Shown one piece after another: positions 35,365-44,460 of a stretch of 64,000 bases of DNA. Every line of letters begins with the position of its first letter. Positions within the stretch are counted from its first letter, which is position 1. The stretch comes from Ignavibacteria bacterium (GTDB lineage Bacteria > Bacteroidota > Ignavibacteria > Ignavibacteriales > SURF-24). The stretch lies in assembly GCA_025612375.1 (NCBI GenBank), contig JAAXKN010000002.1, positions 186,001 to 250,000 on the forward strand, in the 5' to 3' direction. The translations under genes were made by a program, and so were the position numbers. The notes under the pieces were generated by a model that saw nothing but the letters and a program-made list of their open reading frames with translations, did no database searches and was not told the origin of the DNA.

Positions 35365-36000
35365 ATGAAAGTAATAGCAATAAACGGAAGCCCCAGGGCA
35401 GACGGAAATACTTTTCACGCCCTTAATCTGGTGGGGAATGAACTGAAGGCTGAGGGAATTGATTTTGCGATCCTTCACATAGGCCACAAAGCAATCCATG
35501 GATGTCTTGGATGCAACAAGTGTGCTAAGAATAAAGATGAGAAATGCTCAATTAAAACAGATGACCTGAACGGTTACATACAGGCATTAAAAGAAGCTGA
35601 TGGAATTATTATCGGCTCGCCTGTTTATTATTCGGGCGTTGCAGGTACAATGAAATGCTTCTTAGACCGCGTGTTTTATGTCTCGGGCTCTAATGGCAAT
35701 CTCTTCCGTCATAAAGTTGCCGCAGCCGTAACAGCTGTAAGAAGAACAGGAGGCTCAGCCACACTTGACAGCTTATATCATTATCTGACGTACTCTGAGA
35801 TGATTCTGGCTACAGCCAATTACTGGAATGTCATTCATGGCAGAAGTGAAGGCGAGGCTCTCCAGGATACAGAAGGCAGCCAGATAATGAGCGTACTTGG
35901 AAAGAATATGGCGTGGCTTTTGAAGATGAAAGAAGCTGCATCATGCACTGTTACGCCGCCTGAGAAACAGAAAAAAGTAAGCATGAATTTTATAAGATAA
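35365..36000 (+). CDS. NADPH-dependent FMN reductase family protein
   Basis: A 211-residue flavodoxin-like protein. ATG35365 (MKVIAINGSPRADGNTFHAL) is chosen because the conserved first strand and FMN-phosphate loop GSPRADGNT then lie at the N-terminus; 27 further codons upstream are open. CLGCNKC gives a cysteine cluster typical of iron-sulfur flavoprotein-like members, and IIGSPVYYSGVAGTMKCFLDR is the second FMN-binding loop. It reduces flavin or quinone-type substrates. The YciI-like gene follows by 11 bases, so they form an operon. Confidence 0.85.
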   Translation: MKVIAINGSPRADGNTFHALNLVGNELKAEGIDFAILHIGHKAIHGCLGCNKCAKNKDEKCSIKTDDLNGYIQALKEADGIIIGSPVYYSGVAGTMKCFLDRVFYVSGSNGNLFRHKVAAAVTAVRRTGGSATLDSLYHYLTYSEMILATANYWNVIHGRSEGEALQDTEGSQIMSVLGKNMAWLLKMKEAASCTVTPPEKQKKVSMNFIR

Positions 36001-36011
36001 TAAGGAATAGT

Positions 36012-36314
36012 ATGCATTATTTATTGATTTACGAACTGACTCCTGACTACCTGGAAAGAAGGGTAGAATTCAGGGATGAGCATCTAAGGCTTGCCTGGGA
36101 GGCACACGATAATGAGGAGCTGATCTTAGGAGGCGCACTTTCTGATCCTGTTGATGAGGCGATACTCTTGTTTAAGGGTGAGACGCCTGAGGTGGCAGAG
36201 AAGTTTGCCCGCGTTGATCCATACGTTAAAAACGGGCTTATAAAAAAGTGGCAGGTCAGGCCATGGACAACTGTCGTAGGAAGCCTGGCTTCAACTCCTG
36301 TTAAACCTGCATGA
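36012..36314 (+). CDS. YciI-like protein
   Basis: A 100-residue protein of the YCII dimeric ferredoxin-like fold: MHYLLIYELTPDYLERR, RDEHLRLAWEAHDNEELILGGAL and the strand pair ending WQVRPWTTVVG. The conserved His (EHLRLA) and Asp (SDPVDEAIL) are present. Members are small enzymes or binding proteins acting on aromatic ring intermediates. It is linked to the FMN reductase gene and followed by a terminator. Confidence 0.8.
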   Translation: MHYLLIYELTPDYLERRVEFRDEHLRLAWEAHDNEELILGGALSDPVDEAILLFKGETPEVAEKFARVDPYVKNGLIKKWQVRPWTTVVGSLASTPVKPA

Positions 36315-36342
36315 GTAAAATTAAGATATACGTAAGCTTTAC

Positions 36343-36372
36343 GATCCCGGCCTGAAACCGGGATCTTTTGTT
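36343..36372 (+). terminator. terminator after YciI gene
   Basis: GATCCCGG (36343-36350) pairs with CCGGGATC (36358-36365), then TTTTGTTTTT. Confidence 0.85.
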
Positions 36373-36527
36373 TTTGCCGGCTCACAATTCAGCATTAGCC
36401 AGTGCTTCTTTTTGCATTGTAGATGGTTCCGAAGAATGGCAGGAATATATTCTAAACTCTGATTATATTAAGAAAAATGCAGCTTTAATTAAGTCTGCAG
36501 TATTTCTTAACATTTAATGGCAGAAGC

Positions 36528-36911
36528 ATGAAAAAGCCCGAAGAAGTTCTGAAAGCCTGGATTGAGACTGTTAACAAAAGAGATATTGAAAACATTCTTG
36601 CCTTCTATAACCGGGATGCCGTTCTGATCCCGACATTTTCAAACAGGATACTCGACACCCCGGTAAAAATACGCGGTTACTTTGAGAAGCTGGGCTCAAA
36701 TGAGGAGCTTAATGTTAAACTGCATGAAAATACGGTGAAGGTGCAGAAGGTATCGGCAACCGTTTTTGCCCTTTCGGGAATATATCTCTGGCGTTTATCT
36801 GTTGAAGGGGAATTACTTAATTTTGAAGCAAGGTTTAGTTTCGTGCTGGATCTTAACTTGCAGGGAGCAATCATTCAGCATCACTCATCGCAGATTCCGC
36901 GGATGCTATGA
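36528..36911 (+). CDS. SnoaL/NTF2-like protein
   Basis: A 127-residue protein with a cone-shaped alpha+beta fold of the NTF2 superfamily: VLKAWIETVNKRDIENILAFYNRDAVLIPT, then FEKLGS and alternating strands to the end. The first part resembles the calcium/calmodulin-kinase association type used by bacterial stand-alone members. Catalysis or binding cannot be predicted. Its stop overlaps the TonB receptor start by four bases (ATGA), so the two are translationally coupled. Confidence 0.75.
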   Translation: MKKPEEVLKAWIETVNKRDIENILAFYNRDAVLIPTFSNRILDTPVKIRGYFEKLGSNEELNVKLHENTVKVQKVSATVFALSGIYLWRLSVEGELLNFEARFSFVLDLNLQGAIIQHHSSQIPRML

Positions 36912-39067
36912 TGTACATAAGGAAAATTGCACTTTTAGCAATTATCAGCTGCTTACTATTCCAGTTGTCATATGCGCAGCCGGAAGGCTCAGGAAAAAGG
37001 GTAAAGTCCGATTCCACAGTATACTACTTAAATCAGATTACCGTATCTGCAGCCCGTTATCCTGAAGAGATTATGCGGATTCCTTATGCGGTCACTGTCC
37101 TTGGCAAAGAGCAGCTTAAGACCAGCAGGGGCTACGGCTTGGATGAGATATTAAGAACCGTGCCGGGTGTACTGGCACAGTCCAGATACGGCAGCCAGGA
37201 TGTGCGCCTTACAATCCGGGGCTTCGGGGCCCGCGGCGCAGGCGACCGCTCCAACTCCGGGACTTCCAGGGGGGTGAAAATACTGGTTGACGGCATACCC
37301 GAAACTGAGCCTGACGGCAGGACGTCCTTTGATCTTATCGACCCGAATATTGCCGAGAACGTGGAGGTCATACGCTCGAATGCCTCAGCGTTGTGGGGAA
37401 ATGCCTCCGGGGGAGTAATAAACATTTCAACCGTGCCTGACTTCAGTAGTCATTTTATCACGGCCTCAGAAACCTTCGGAAGCTACGGGCTGAATAACTT
37501 TATTTTAAGGACGGGTACGCCGCTGGGGCAGGGAAAGCTTTATGCGTCTTTCTCAAACGTCAATTTCCAGGGCTGGCGGAGGCATTCCCAAAGCACGAGG
37601 TCGCTTGTGAATATCGGAATTTTGACAAAGCCTGATGAGTCTTCCGCTTTGGGAATTTTCATCGCAGGTGCCTCAGACGTATTTCATATACCGGGACCTT
37701 TAACAAAGGCACAGTTTGATGCCGATCCTCAAATGGCAAATCCCACCTATGAGGCAAGGGATGAACGCAGGTTTAACCGCCTGGGCAGAATTGGGGTTTC
37801 TTTTGAAGACGATTTAAGTGAGTCCAACTCAATATCGGCGCTGGCTTACATAAACCCCAAGTATCTGCAGCGCTCGGAAAGAGGTACCTTCAGAGACTTT
37901 ACGCGTTACCACACGGGGGGCAATTTCATTTTCAGAAATGCTTTTAATCCGGCAAATGAAATTGAGAACAGGTCCTCTATCGGTATGGATGAAGCTTACC
38001 AGGATGGAGCAATTCTTTTTTACAGCCTGTCTGCCGTAAACGGGCGCGGAAGTGAGCTGAGGGATAATAAAAGAGAAGGTGCAAACAGTTTTGGCGCATT
38101 CCTGCAGAATGAAATAACTTTCTTTGGAAAGCTCAGTCTTACACTTGGAGGCAGGTACGACAACATAACATATTTCAATGAGAACTACCTGGCCCAGACA
38201 AATAACTACCAGAAAAAATCTTTTGAAAAATTTACTCCCAAGGCGGGATTAGTTTACAGAATTACGCCCCTGCAGAGCTTCTATGCAAATCTTGGAGGAG
38301 GCATTGAGGTCCCGGCGGGCAATGAAACAGACCCGGCAGGAACATACGGGCAGGATACAGTCTACCTCATAAATCCTCTACTCGAGCCGATCACATCAAC
38401 AACTTTTGAGGCGGGCACAAGGCACACTCTCCCTTTAGGCGGCTTTATTACTTCAGTCACCTATGACTTGGCATTCTATCATATCCGTATAAAAAACGAT
38501 ATCATACCTTACAGGGGAGGAAGGTTTTTCTTTACCGCGGGCAGGACCCACAGAACCGGTGTGGAAGCAGGCACCGTCTTAAATTTCTTCCGCACACTGG
38601 TCTTACAGGGGAGCATCAGCTACTCTATAAATAAATATGATGAATATAAAGTTGACTCGGTGCACTATAATCTGTCCAAGGCAGGAAAGTTCGCCGACTA
38701 CTCCGGGAATAAAACAGCCGGAGTGCCTGATATATTTTACAATGCCGGAATAACCTGGTCGCCCGCCTTTCTTATGGGCATTTACCTGAACGTTGATTTT
38801 ATGGGAGTTGGCAGATATTTTGCCGATGACGCAAATAAAACTGAGGTGCCGGCCTATAACACATTAAACGCATCCATAGGATTTGAAGATCTGAGAGTCA
38901 TTGGCAGCCTGAGCCTTAAGGGGCGGGTAAGTATAAATAATCTCACGGATCAGAAATATGCCGCCTCGGCTTTTGTAAATCCCGACGTCGTCGGGGGGAG
39001 TCCCGTTTACCTGGAGCCCGGACTGCCGCGTAACATATCAACATCCGTTTCCATTGGCTTCAACTGA
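36908..39067 (+). CDS. TonB-dependent outer membrane receptor
   Basis: A 719-residue protein with a signal peptide (1-24), a plug domain (about 45-160; NQITVSAARYPEE, VPGVLAQSRYGSQDVRLTIRGFG-type motif, GVKILVDGIPETEPDGRT) and a C-terminal beta barrel ending in an aromatic residue (SIGFN). It takes up a ligand such as an iron chelate, vitamin or sugar using the TonB system. The ligand is not evident and no TonB or SusD partner is adjacent. It is coupled to the NTF2-like gene. Confidence 0.9.
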   Translation: MMYIRKIALLAIISCLLFQLSYAQPEGSGKRVKSDSTVYYLNQITVSAARYPEEIMRIPYAVTVLGKEQLKTSRGYGLDEILRTVPGVLAQSRYGSQDVRLTIRGFGARGAGDRSNSGTSRGVKILVDGIPETEPDGRTSFDLIDPNIAENVEVIRSNASALWGNASGGVINISTVPDFSSHFITASETFGSYGLNNFILRTGTPLGQGKLYASFSNVNFQGWRRHSQSTRSLVNIGILTKPDESSALGIFIAGASDVFHIPGPLTKAQFDADPQMANPTYEARDERRFNRLGRIGVSFEDDLSESNSISALAYINPKYLQRSERGTFRDFTRYHTGGNFIFRNAFNPANEIENRSSIGMDEAYQDGAILFYSLSAVNGRGSELRDNKREGANSFGAFLQNEITFFGKLSLTLGGRYDNITYFNENYLAQTNNYQKKSFEKFTPKAGLVYRITPLQSFYANLGGGIEVPAGNETDPAGTYGQDTVYLINPLLEPITSTTFEAGTRHTLPLGGFITSVTYDLAFYHIRIKNDIIPYRGGRFFFTAGRTHRTGVEAGTVLNFFRTLVLQGSISYSINKYDEYKVDSVHYNLSKAGKFADYSGNKTAGVPDIFYNAGITWSPAFLMGIYLNVDFMGVGRYFADDANKTEVPAYNTLNASIGFEDLRVIGSLSLKGRVSINNLTDQKYAASAFVNPDVVGGSPVYLEPGLPRNISTSVSIGFN

Positions 39068-39232
39068 TCCGGATAGGTCAGGTATATGCAAATAATCCTC
39101 ATTCGCAATTTCCAAAACCAGGCGAAAGGATATTGGTGAAAAAAACGTGCTGCAGATGACACTTTCTTATTGCATAAGAGTTCTGCATTTTAGTACTCAT
39201 ATATTAATGTGAAAATATTAAAGTATAACATT

Positions 39233-39517
39233 ATGCGTTCTTCAGGGAAAGAAAGCGGAAGGCTTGCCGGAAAAGCCATTCTTGAAGTAGGCGATAACCA
39301 GCTAAGAGCCGGGGATCCTCCAGAGACACGGGAAACATTCAATCGTTTGCTTAACGAAGGTTACTCTGAAAATGAAGCAAAGCGTCTGATTGCCAATGTT
39401 GTTTTGTCAGAAGTATATGATGTGCTTAAAGAGGGAAGAAAGTCGGATCCTTTCAAATATACCAAGCGACTGAACAATCTTCCCGCAATGCCCTGGGAGA
39501 CCGAAGAAGACAAGTAG
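39233..39517 (+). CDS. DUF1841-like small protein
   Basis: A 94-residue protein (MRSSGKESGRLAGKAILEV) with NPPETRETFNRLL-like motif (GDPPETRETFNRLLNEGYSE) and LIANVVLSEVYDVLKEG, the pattern of DUF1841. The longer GTG start at 39209 is open but not supported by a ribosome site. Function is unknown. It is 42 bases upstream of the SNF2 helicase gene and may be co-transcribed with it. Confidence 0.7.
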   Translation: MRSSGKESGRLAGKAILEVGDNQLRAGDPPETRETFNRLLNEGYSENEAKRLIANVVLSEVYDVLKEGRKSDPFKYTKRLNNLPAMPWETEEDK

Positions 39518-39558
39518 AAGCCATTTAACCGATATTTAATAGAGGATTATTTCAGACT

Positions 39559-42500
39559 ATGGGTTACGGGAAAATATACGGCCGGACATGGTGGGGGCGT
39601 GCCTGGGTCGAAGCTCTTGAGAGAATAGACTTTGGCCTCAACAGGCTCCCCAGGGGAAGAACCTACGCCAACACCGGCAGGGTCAGAAGTATAAACATTG
39701 ATCCCCGAGGCAGAATCAAAGCGAGCGTCCAGGGTTCGCGCAGAACTCCCTATAGTGTTGAGATTGAAATGAGGAAATTTTCAGCCTCTCAGATTTCAGC
39801 AATAAAAAAACTTATTGGGTCAAACCCGGTCATTTCCTCAGAACTCAGTCTTGGCATGCTGCCCGAGGCTCTGCTTGGATTGCTGAATAATATGAAAATA
39901 CGCCTGCTTCCAGACAGATGGAAGGAAATCAGCGCGGATTGTTCATGCCCCGACTGGGCCAACCCTTGCAAGCACCTGGCGGCTGTTTATTACATTATTG
40001 CCAACGAAATAGACAAAAACCCTTTCATACTTTTCAGCCTGAGAGGCATTCCTCAGGAAGCCTTTGCAACCCTTCAGGACTCCCCTGCCGGAAGTAAGCT
40101 GCCTTATGGAGAAGATGGCGATTTTGTGAATTCCTATTCGTATAAACCGCGTGGGACAAGTATTTCTTCTGAAGATTTAGATCTTAACTTTCCAGTGCTC
40201 GATATTAATTCAATATTTACTATCGTTAAAAGTGATCCGCTTTTTTACAGCATGGGTGATTTTAAGGCAATGCTGCTGGAGAAGTACCATTATCTCGCTT
40301 CAAAAGTGGATTCTATAGAGGTGCTGGATGAGGGAAGTGCTGTTGACCTGAGGAATATCTTTTTTCATCTGGCTTTCAGAAAAACCGACGGCAGGACGTC
40401 AAAGACTTCCGCTCAGGCAAAGGGAATTTATGACAGGACGTGTATTATTGCACATGGTTTTTCAAATGACGGCGGCTTTAAGAGCGCTGATATTTTCAAG
40501 AAAGCGCAAAAACGCGTGAGCTTTGATGTTCCAATGATCTCAAAAGAGGAATTTGAAATAAAAAAGGTACCTGCTGTTTTAATAAACCCGTCTGCAGCAG
40601 TTGCCTTTTTTGTATCTCAGCCCCTGTCCGGCAAACCTGAAAAATTAAATCCTTCGGCTCTTTATTTCAACCTGGCTTCTTCAATTGCACTGGCCATAAT
40701 TAAGTCACATTCATTTATTCCCGAAGTTGCATCTTTCGGCAAAGGAAGTTTTGGCATACATTACATTCCTCTGCTGCACAATGAGAAGATAAAAGGCGCA
40801 ATTGAGTATCTAAGAGGGCTCAATCCTGGGAACCTTATATTCAGGGAAAAAGACGGAGCTCTCTTTAATGGGGATACGGAACTGTTTATCCTCTCTTTTT
40901 TTATTACCAATATAATATCTGGTTTCATACGCCTTCCGGACCCGCATGAGAGTGTGCTCCCCGACAAGGTATTCAAGGCATTCTTCTTCGGTGAGATTTT
41001 CGTTCCGCAAAGGTTTGAGGAGAACAACACTCAAAAAGCTGTAACGGACTGGCTTGAAGTACTCTCAATAAGAACAAAGGACATTTCTCCCGTAATAAAA
41101 ATTGACGACATTGGAAATGAGAGTTTCAGTGTGGGGCTGGAGCTTGAAAATAAGAGGGATCCCCTCGCAGGCACTGTTCCATTTTACGAACTCTTCAGTC
41201 CCTCGGGCAGGCTCTTCAACCAGGATGCCGGCCTGATAATGAACAGCATACTGAGGCAGACAAAAATTGCTGCAATGTACCTGCCCGTGCTGGATGAGGT
41301 GGTAAGCAGCAGGGGGCAAAAAGAAGAAATAATTACGCTTCAGGGTATGTATGGTGTTCTAACCGGCTCTGCCGGTGCCTTAAGGCTGCTTGGGATAAAA
41401 ATCATTATTCCAAGGGCACTCAGGAATATACTTACTCCGCGAGCAGTACTTACAGCTTCGGGCAAAAAAACAGTGAAAAACGTAAGCTATCTGTCGCTCG
41501 ATGACCTTGTAAGCTTCAAATGGCAGATAGCAATAGGTGACAAGAAAATCTCCAGAGAGGAGTTTCTCCAGCTATCCAAATCCGCAGGGCGTCTGCTGAA
41601 GTTCAGGGATGAATACATCATGCTGGATCCTGAAGAGGTAAAGAGCATACTGGGACGTATTAAGTCAGGTTCCCCCAGGCTCTCAGGCACAGAGATCCTG
41701 AAAACCCTTCTTACGGGTGAATACTCAGGTATTAGATTTGACCCGGATGAAGCCGTAAGAAAAATAAGGGAAGATTTAATAAAGTCCGGGCAAATCCCTG
41801 TTCCTGGGGACCTGGCGGCAGCACTGCGCGCTTACCAGGTAAACGGCTTCAGGTGGCTATATTCAAATGCTGCAAAGGGATTCGGCTCCTGCCTGGCAGA
41901 CGACATGGGACTCGGAAAGACGGTACAGGTTATTTCACTGCTCCTGAAGCTCAAGGCCGAAAAGAGGCTTGAAAAACCGGCACTGGTGGTATGCCCAACA
42001 ACACTTCTGGGCAACTGGTACAAGGAGTGCGCCAGGTTTGCCCCATCACTTAAAACCTTTATCTATCATGGACAGTCCAGAAAACTTGAAACTAAGAATA
42101 TTGATCTGGTTATGACCACCTATGGGACGCTCAGGAGTGACAGGCAGAAGTTCAGCAGCCTGGAATGGGGAAGCCTTATTGTTGACGAGGCGCAGAATAT
42201 AAAGAATTATCAGACCGACCAGAGCCGCGCAGTCAAGGATATAAAAGCCTCAAGCTATATTGCCATGACAGGCACTCCCGTGGAAAACAGGCTGAGCGAG
42301 CTTTGGAGCATTTTTGATTTCCTTAACAGGGGATACCTGGGAAGTTTTGAGTATTTCAGGAAGGAGTTTTCCAACCCTATAGAAAAATACAGGGATAAGG
42401 AAAGCATTGAGAAATTAAAAATGCTGACTGCCCCCTTTATTCTGCGCCGTCTTAAAACCGATAGGAACATTATCAGCGACCTGCCGGAAAAACTTGTATT

Positions 42501-43218
42501 TGATGAATATTGTTATTTATCGCCGGGCCAGGCGGTGCTATATGAACAGACAGTCAGAAAGATGCTGGATGAAATAAAAGGAAGCGAAGGCATCAGCCGC
42601 AAGGGACTTATTCTCAAGATGATTACATCACTAAAGCAGATATGCAATCATCCCGTACAGTTTACTAAATCGGGCAGTCCCGAAGTTAATTACTCAGGCA
42701 AATCCGAAAAGCTGATAGAACTTCTCTTAAGGATTATCGACAGTAAGGAGAAAGCTCTCATTTTCACCCAGTATAAAGAGATGGGGGAACTGCTCGTGAA
42801 AATGCTCCGGAGCCATCTTCAGGTAAATACACTTTTCTTTCATGGAAGCCTGCCTAGAATAAAGCGCGATAAAATGGTTGCGGAATTTCAGGCAGGGGAT
42901 AAGGCTGATGTAATGATAATTTCACTTAAGGCCGGGGGCACGGGCTTAAACCTGACCGGGGCCTCGAATGTAATCCATTACGACCTCTGGTGGAATCCTG
43001 CCGTTGAAAACCAGGCTACAGACCGCGCATACAGGATCGGGCAGAAGAAAAATGTATCTGTTTACCGCCTGATTTCACTAGGCACGTTCGAGGAAAAAAT
43101 CGACGAAATGATAAAAAAGAAGCAGGAACTGGCAGACATAACAGTTTCTGCAGGGGAAAGCTGGATAACGGAACTCACGGACAAGAAACTGAAGGAACTG
43201 TTTTCTTTTAGGCAATGA
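39559..43218 (+). CDS. SWIM zinc-finger and SNF2 helicase fusion
   Basis: A 1219-residue protein. The N-terminal part ends in a SWIM zinc finger: Cys128-x-Cys130-x6-Cys137-x-His139 (CSCPDWANPCKH). A central region (about 250-740) includes the bacterial SNF2-associated domain. The SNF2 ATPase follows with DDMGLGKTVQ (Lys787), DEAQ (876-879, instead of DEAH), and the helicase C half with GGTGLNLT and QATDRAYRIGQ. Such ATPases remodel protein-DNA or protein-nucleic-acid complexes. In many bacteria the SWIM protein and the SNF2 protein are separate neighbouring genes; here they are fused in one chain. Targets are unknown. Confidence 0.88.
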   Translation: MGYGKIYGRTWWGRAWVEALERIDFGLNRLPRGRTYANTGRVRSINIDPRGRIKASVQGSRRTPYSVEIEMRKFSASQISAIKKLIGSNPVISSELSLGMLPEALLGLLNNMKIRLLPDRWKEISADCSCPDWANPCKHLAAVYYIIANEIDKNPFILFSLRGIPQEAFATLQDSPAGSKLPYGEDGDFVNSYSYKPRGTSISSEDLDLNFPVLDINSIFTIVKSDPLFYSMGDFKAMLLEKYHYLASKVDSIEVLDEGSAVDLRNIFFHLAFRKTDGRTSKTSAQAKGIYDRTCIIAHGFSNDGGFKSADIFKKAQKRVSFDVPMISKEEFEIKKVPAVLINPSAAVAFFVSQPLSGKPEKLNPSALYFNLASSIALAIIKSHSFIPEVASFGKGSFGIHYIPLLHNEKIKGAIEYLRGLNPGNLIFREKDGALFNGDTELFILSFFITNIISGFIRLPDPHESVLPDKVFKAFFFGEIFVPQRFEENNTQKAVTDWLEVLSIRTKDISPVIKIDDIGNESFSVGLELENKRDPLAGTVPFYELFSPSGRLFNQDAGLIMNSILRQTKIAAMYLPVLDEVVSSRGQKEEIITLQGMYGVLTGSAGALRLLGIKIIIPRALRNILTPRAVLTASGKKTVKNVSYLSLDDLVSFKWQIAIGDKKISREEFLQLSKSAGRLLKFRDEYIMLDPEEVKSILGRIKSGSPRLSGTEILKTLLTGEYSGIRFDPDEAVRKIREDLIKSGQIPVPGDLAAALRAYQVNGFRWLYSNAAKGFGSCLADDMGLGKTVQVISLLLKLKAEKRLEKPALVVCPTTLLGNWYKECARFAPSLKTFIYHGQSRKLETKNIDLVMTTYGTLRSDRQKFSSLEWGSLIVDEAQNIKNYQTDQSRAVKDIKASSYIAMTGTPVENRLSELWSIFDFLNRGYLGSFEYFRKEFSNPIEKYRDKESIEKLKMLTAPFILRRLKTDRNIISDLPEKLVFDEYCYLSPGQAVLYEQTVRKMLDEIKGSEGISRKGLILKMITSLKQICNHPVQFTKSGSPEVNYSGKSEKLIELLLRIIDSKEKALIFTQYKEMGELLVKMLRSHLQVNTLFFHGSLPRIKRDKMVAEFQAGDKADVMIISLKAGGTGLNLTGASNVIHYDLWWNPAVENQATDRAYRIGQKKNVSVYRLISLGTFEEKIDEMIKKKQELADITVSAGESWITELTDKKLKELFSFRQ

Positions 43219-43352
43219 AGCATGCTCCCACTGCAAATTAAAGCAGGGCCATCTCCGAAATGGCTCTGATCAGGGTAATTCGTTTGAATTTGCTTATTTT
43301 GCAGCTTATCTTAAATTTTATTTCTATAGGTCCATAAAATTCCGGAGTCAGT

Positions 43353-44366
43353 ATGAAAATTAAAAAACTTGGTCGTACTGGACTTAAGGTAAGCGAAGTA
43401 TGCCTGGGAACGATGACCTTCGGCTACCAGTGCGATGAGACAACGTCTTTTCAGATCTTAGACCGCGCCTATGAAGGAGGCGTAAACTTTATCGATACGG
43501 CAGACGTCTATCCCCTGCCTCCTCAGCTTTCAACTGTAGGAAGAACTGAAGAGATAATAGGAAACTGGCTAAAGGCCAACCCAGGAAGGCGCCACGAGAC
43601 AATCCTTGCAACCAAATGCAACGGAAAGATGGGTCCCGGTGTAAACGACCAGGGGCTTTCAAGGCGTCACATAATGGACGCAATTGATGCAAGCCTTAAA
43701 AGGCTTAAAACAGATTTTATTGATCTTTACCAGGTGCATTTCTTTGATGGCGAAACTCCCCTGGATGAAACCCTGAGGGCTTTGGACGACCTCGTAAGAT
43801 CAGGCAAGGTGCACTACATAGGGTGCAGCAACTACCAGGCTTACCAACTTGCAAAGGCCCTCTGGGTGAGCGACAAGCTTTCAATATCGCGCTACGATTC
43901 AATTCAGCCGAGGTATAATCTTCTTTTCAGGGAATTTGAAAATGAGCTTTTCCCTCTCTGCAAGTCGGAAGAGGTGGGAGTAATAGTTTATAATCCGCTG
44001 GCCGGAGGGTTTTTAACCGGCAAGCATGAGCGCGATAAGGAGCCCGAGGAGATGGGACGCTTTAAGCTGGGCGATTCGGGGAAACTCTACCAGGCACGCT
44101 ACTGGCAGGATGCACAGTTCGACCAGGTTGATTTAATGAAGGAATTCTTTAAGGACAGGAACAAGTCCCTTACACAGGTCTCCCTGGCCTGGGTATTGTC
44201 GCATTCTTATGTCACTTCGGCAATTGTCGGGGCCAGTAAGTCCAATCAGTTAGATGAAAGCTTGCCGGGGGTGGATTTAAGCCTGGATGAAGAAGAAATG
44301 ACATTCTTAAACGGACTGTGGTATAATCTGCCGCGTATGCAGGACCCGAGAGTTGCCCTAAGATAA
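43353..44366 (+). CDS. aldo/keto reductase
   Basis: A 337-residue TIM-barrel oxidoreductase. Catalytic Asp-Tyr-Lys-His are visible as FIDTADVYP, ETILATKC and IDLYQVHFFD; the motif ending VGASKSNQLDESL binds NADPH at the C-terminus. It follows the KCH-beta/L-glyceraldehyde-reductase-like pattern (KIKKLGRTGLKVSEVCLGTMTFGY). It reduces carbonyls or oxidises alcohols; substrate unknown. It stands alone and is ended by a terminator at 44418. Confidence 0.9.
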   Translation: MKIKKLGRTGLKVSEVCLGTMTFGYQCDETTSFQILDRAYEGGVNFIDTADVYPLPPQLSTVGRTEEIIGNWLKANPGRRHETILATKCNGKMGPGVNDQGLSRRHIMDAIDASLKRLKTDFIDLYQVHFFDGETPLDETLRALDDLVRSGKVHYIGCSNYQAYQLAKALWVSDKLSISRYDSIQPRYNLLFREFENELFPLCKSEEVGVIVYNPLAGGFLTGKHERDKEPEEMGRFKLGDSGKLYQARYWQDAQFDQVDLMKEFFKDRNKSLTQVSLAWVLSHSYVTSAIVGASKSNQLDESLPGVDLSLDEEEMTFLNGLWYNLPRMQDPRVALR

Positions 44367-44417
44367 TAGGACCGATTTTTGGCGTTTGGATTTATCATAA
44401 ATTTATGATATTTGCAG

Positions 44418-44440
44418 GGCTCTTACCGAGCCCTTTTTTA
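44418..44440 (+). terminator. terminator after aldo/keto reductase
   Basis: GGGCTC/GAGCCC stem with a five-base loop and six T. Confidence 0.8.
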
Positions 44441-44460
44441 ATTATAAGAATTCCGGACAG

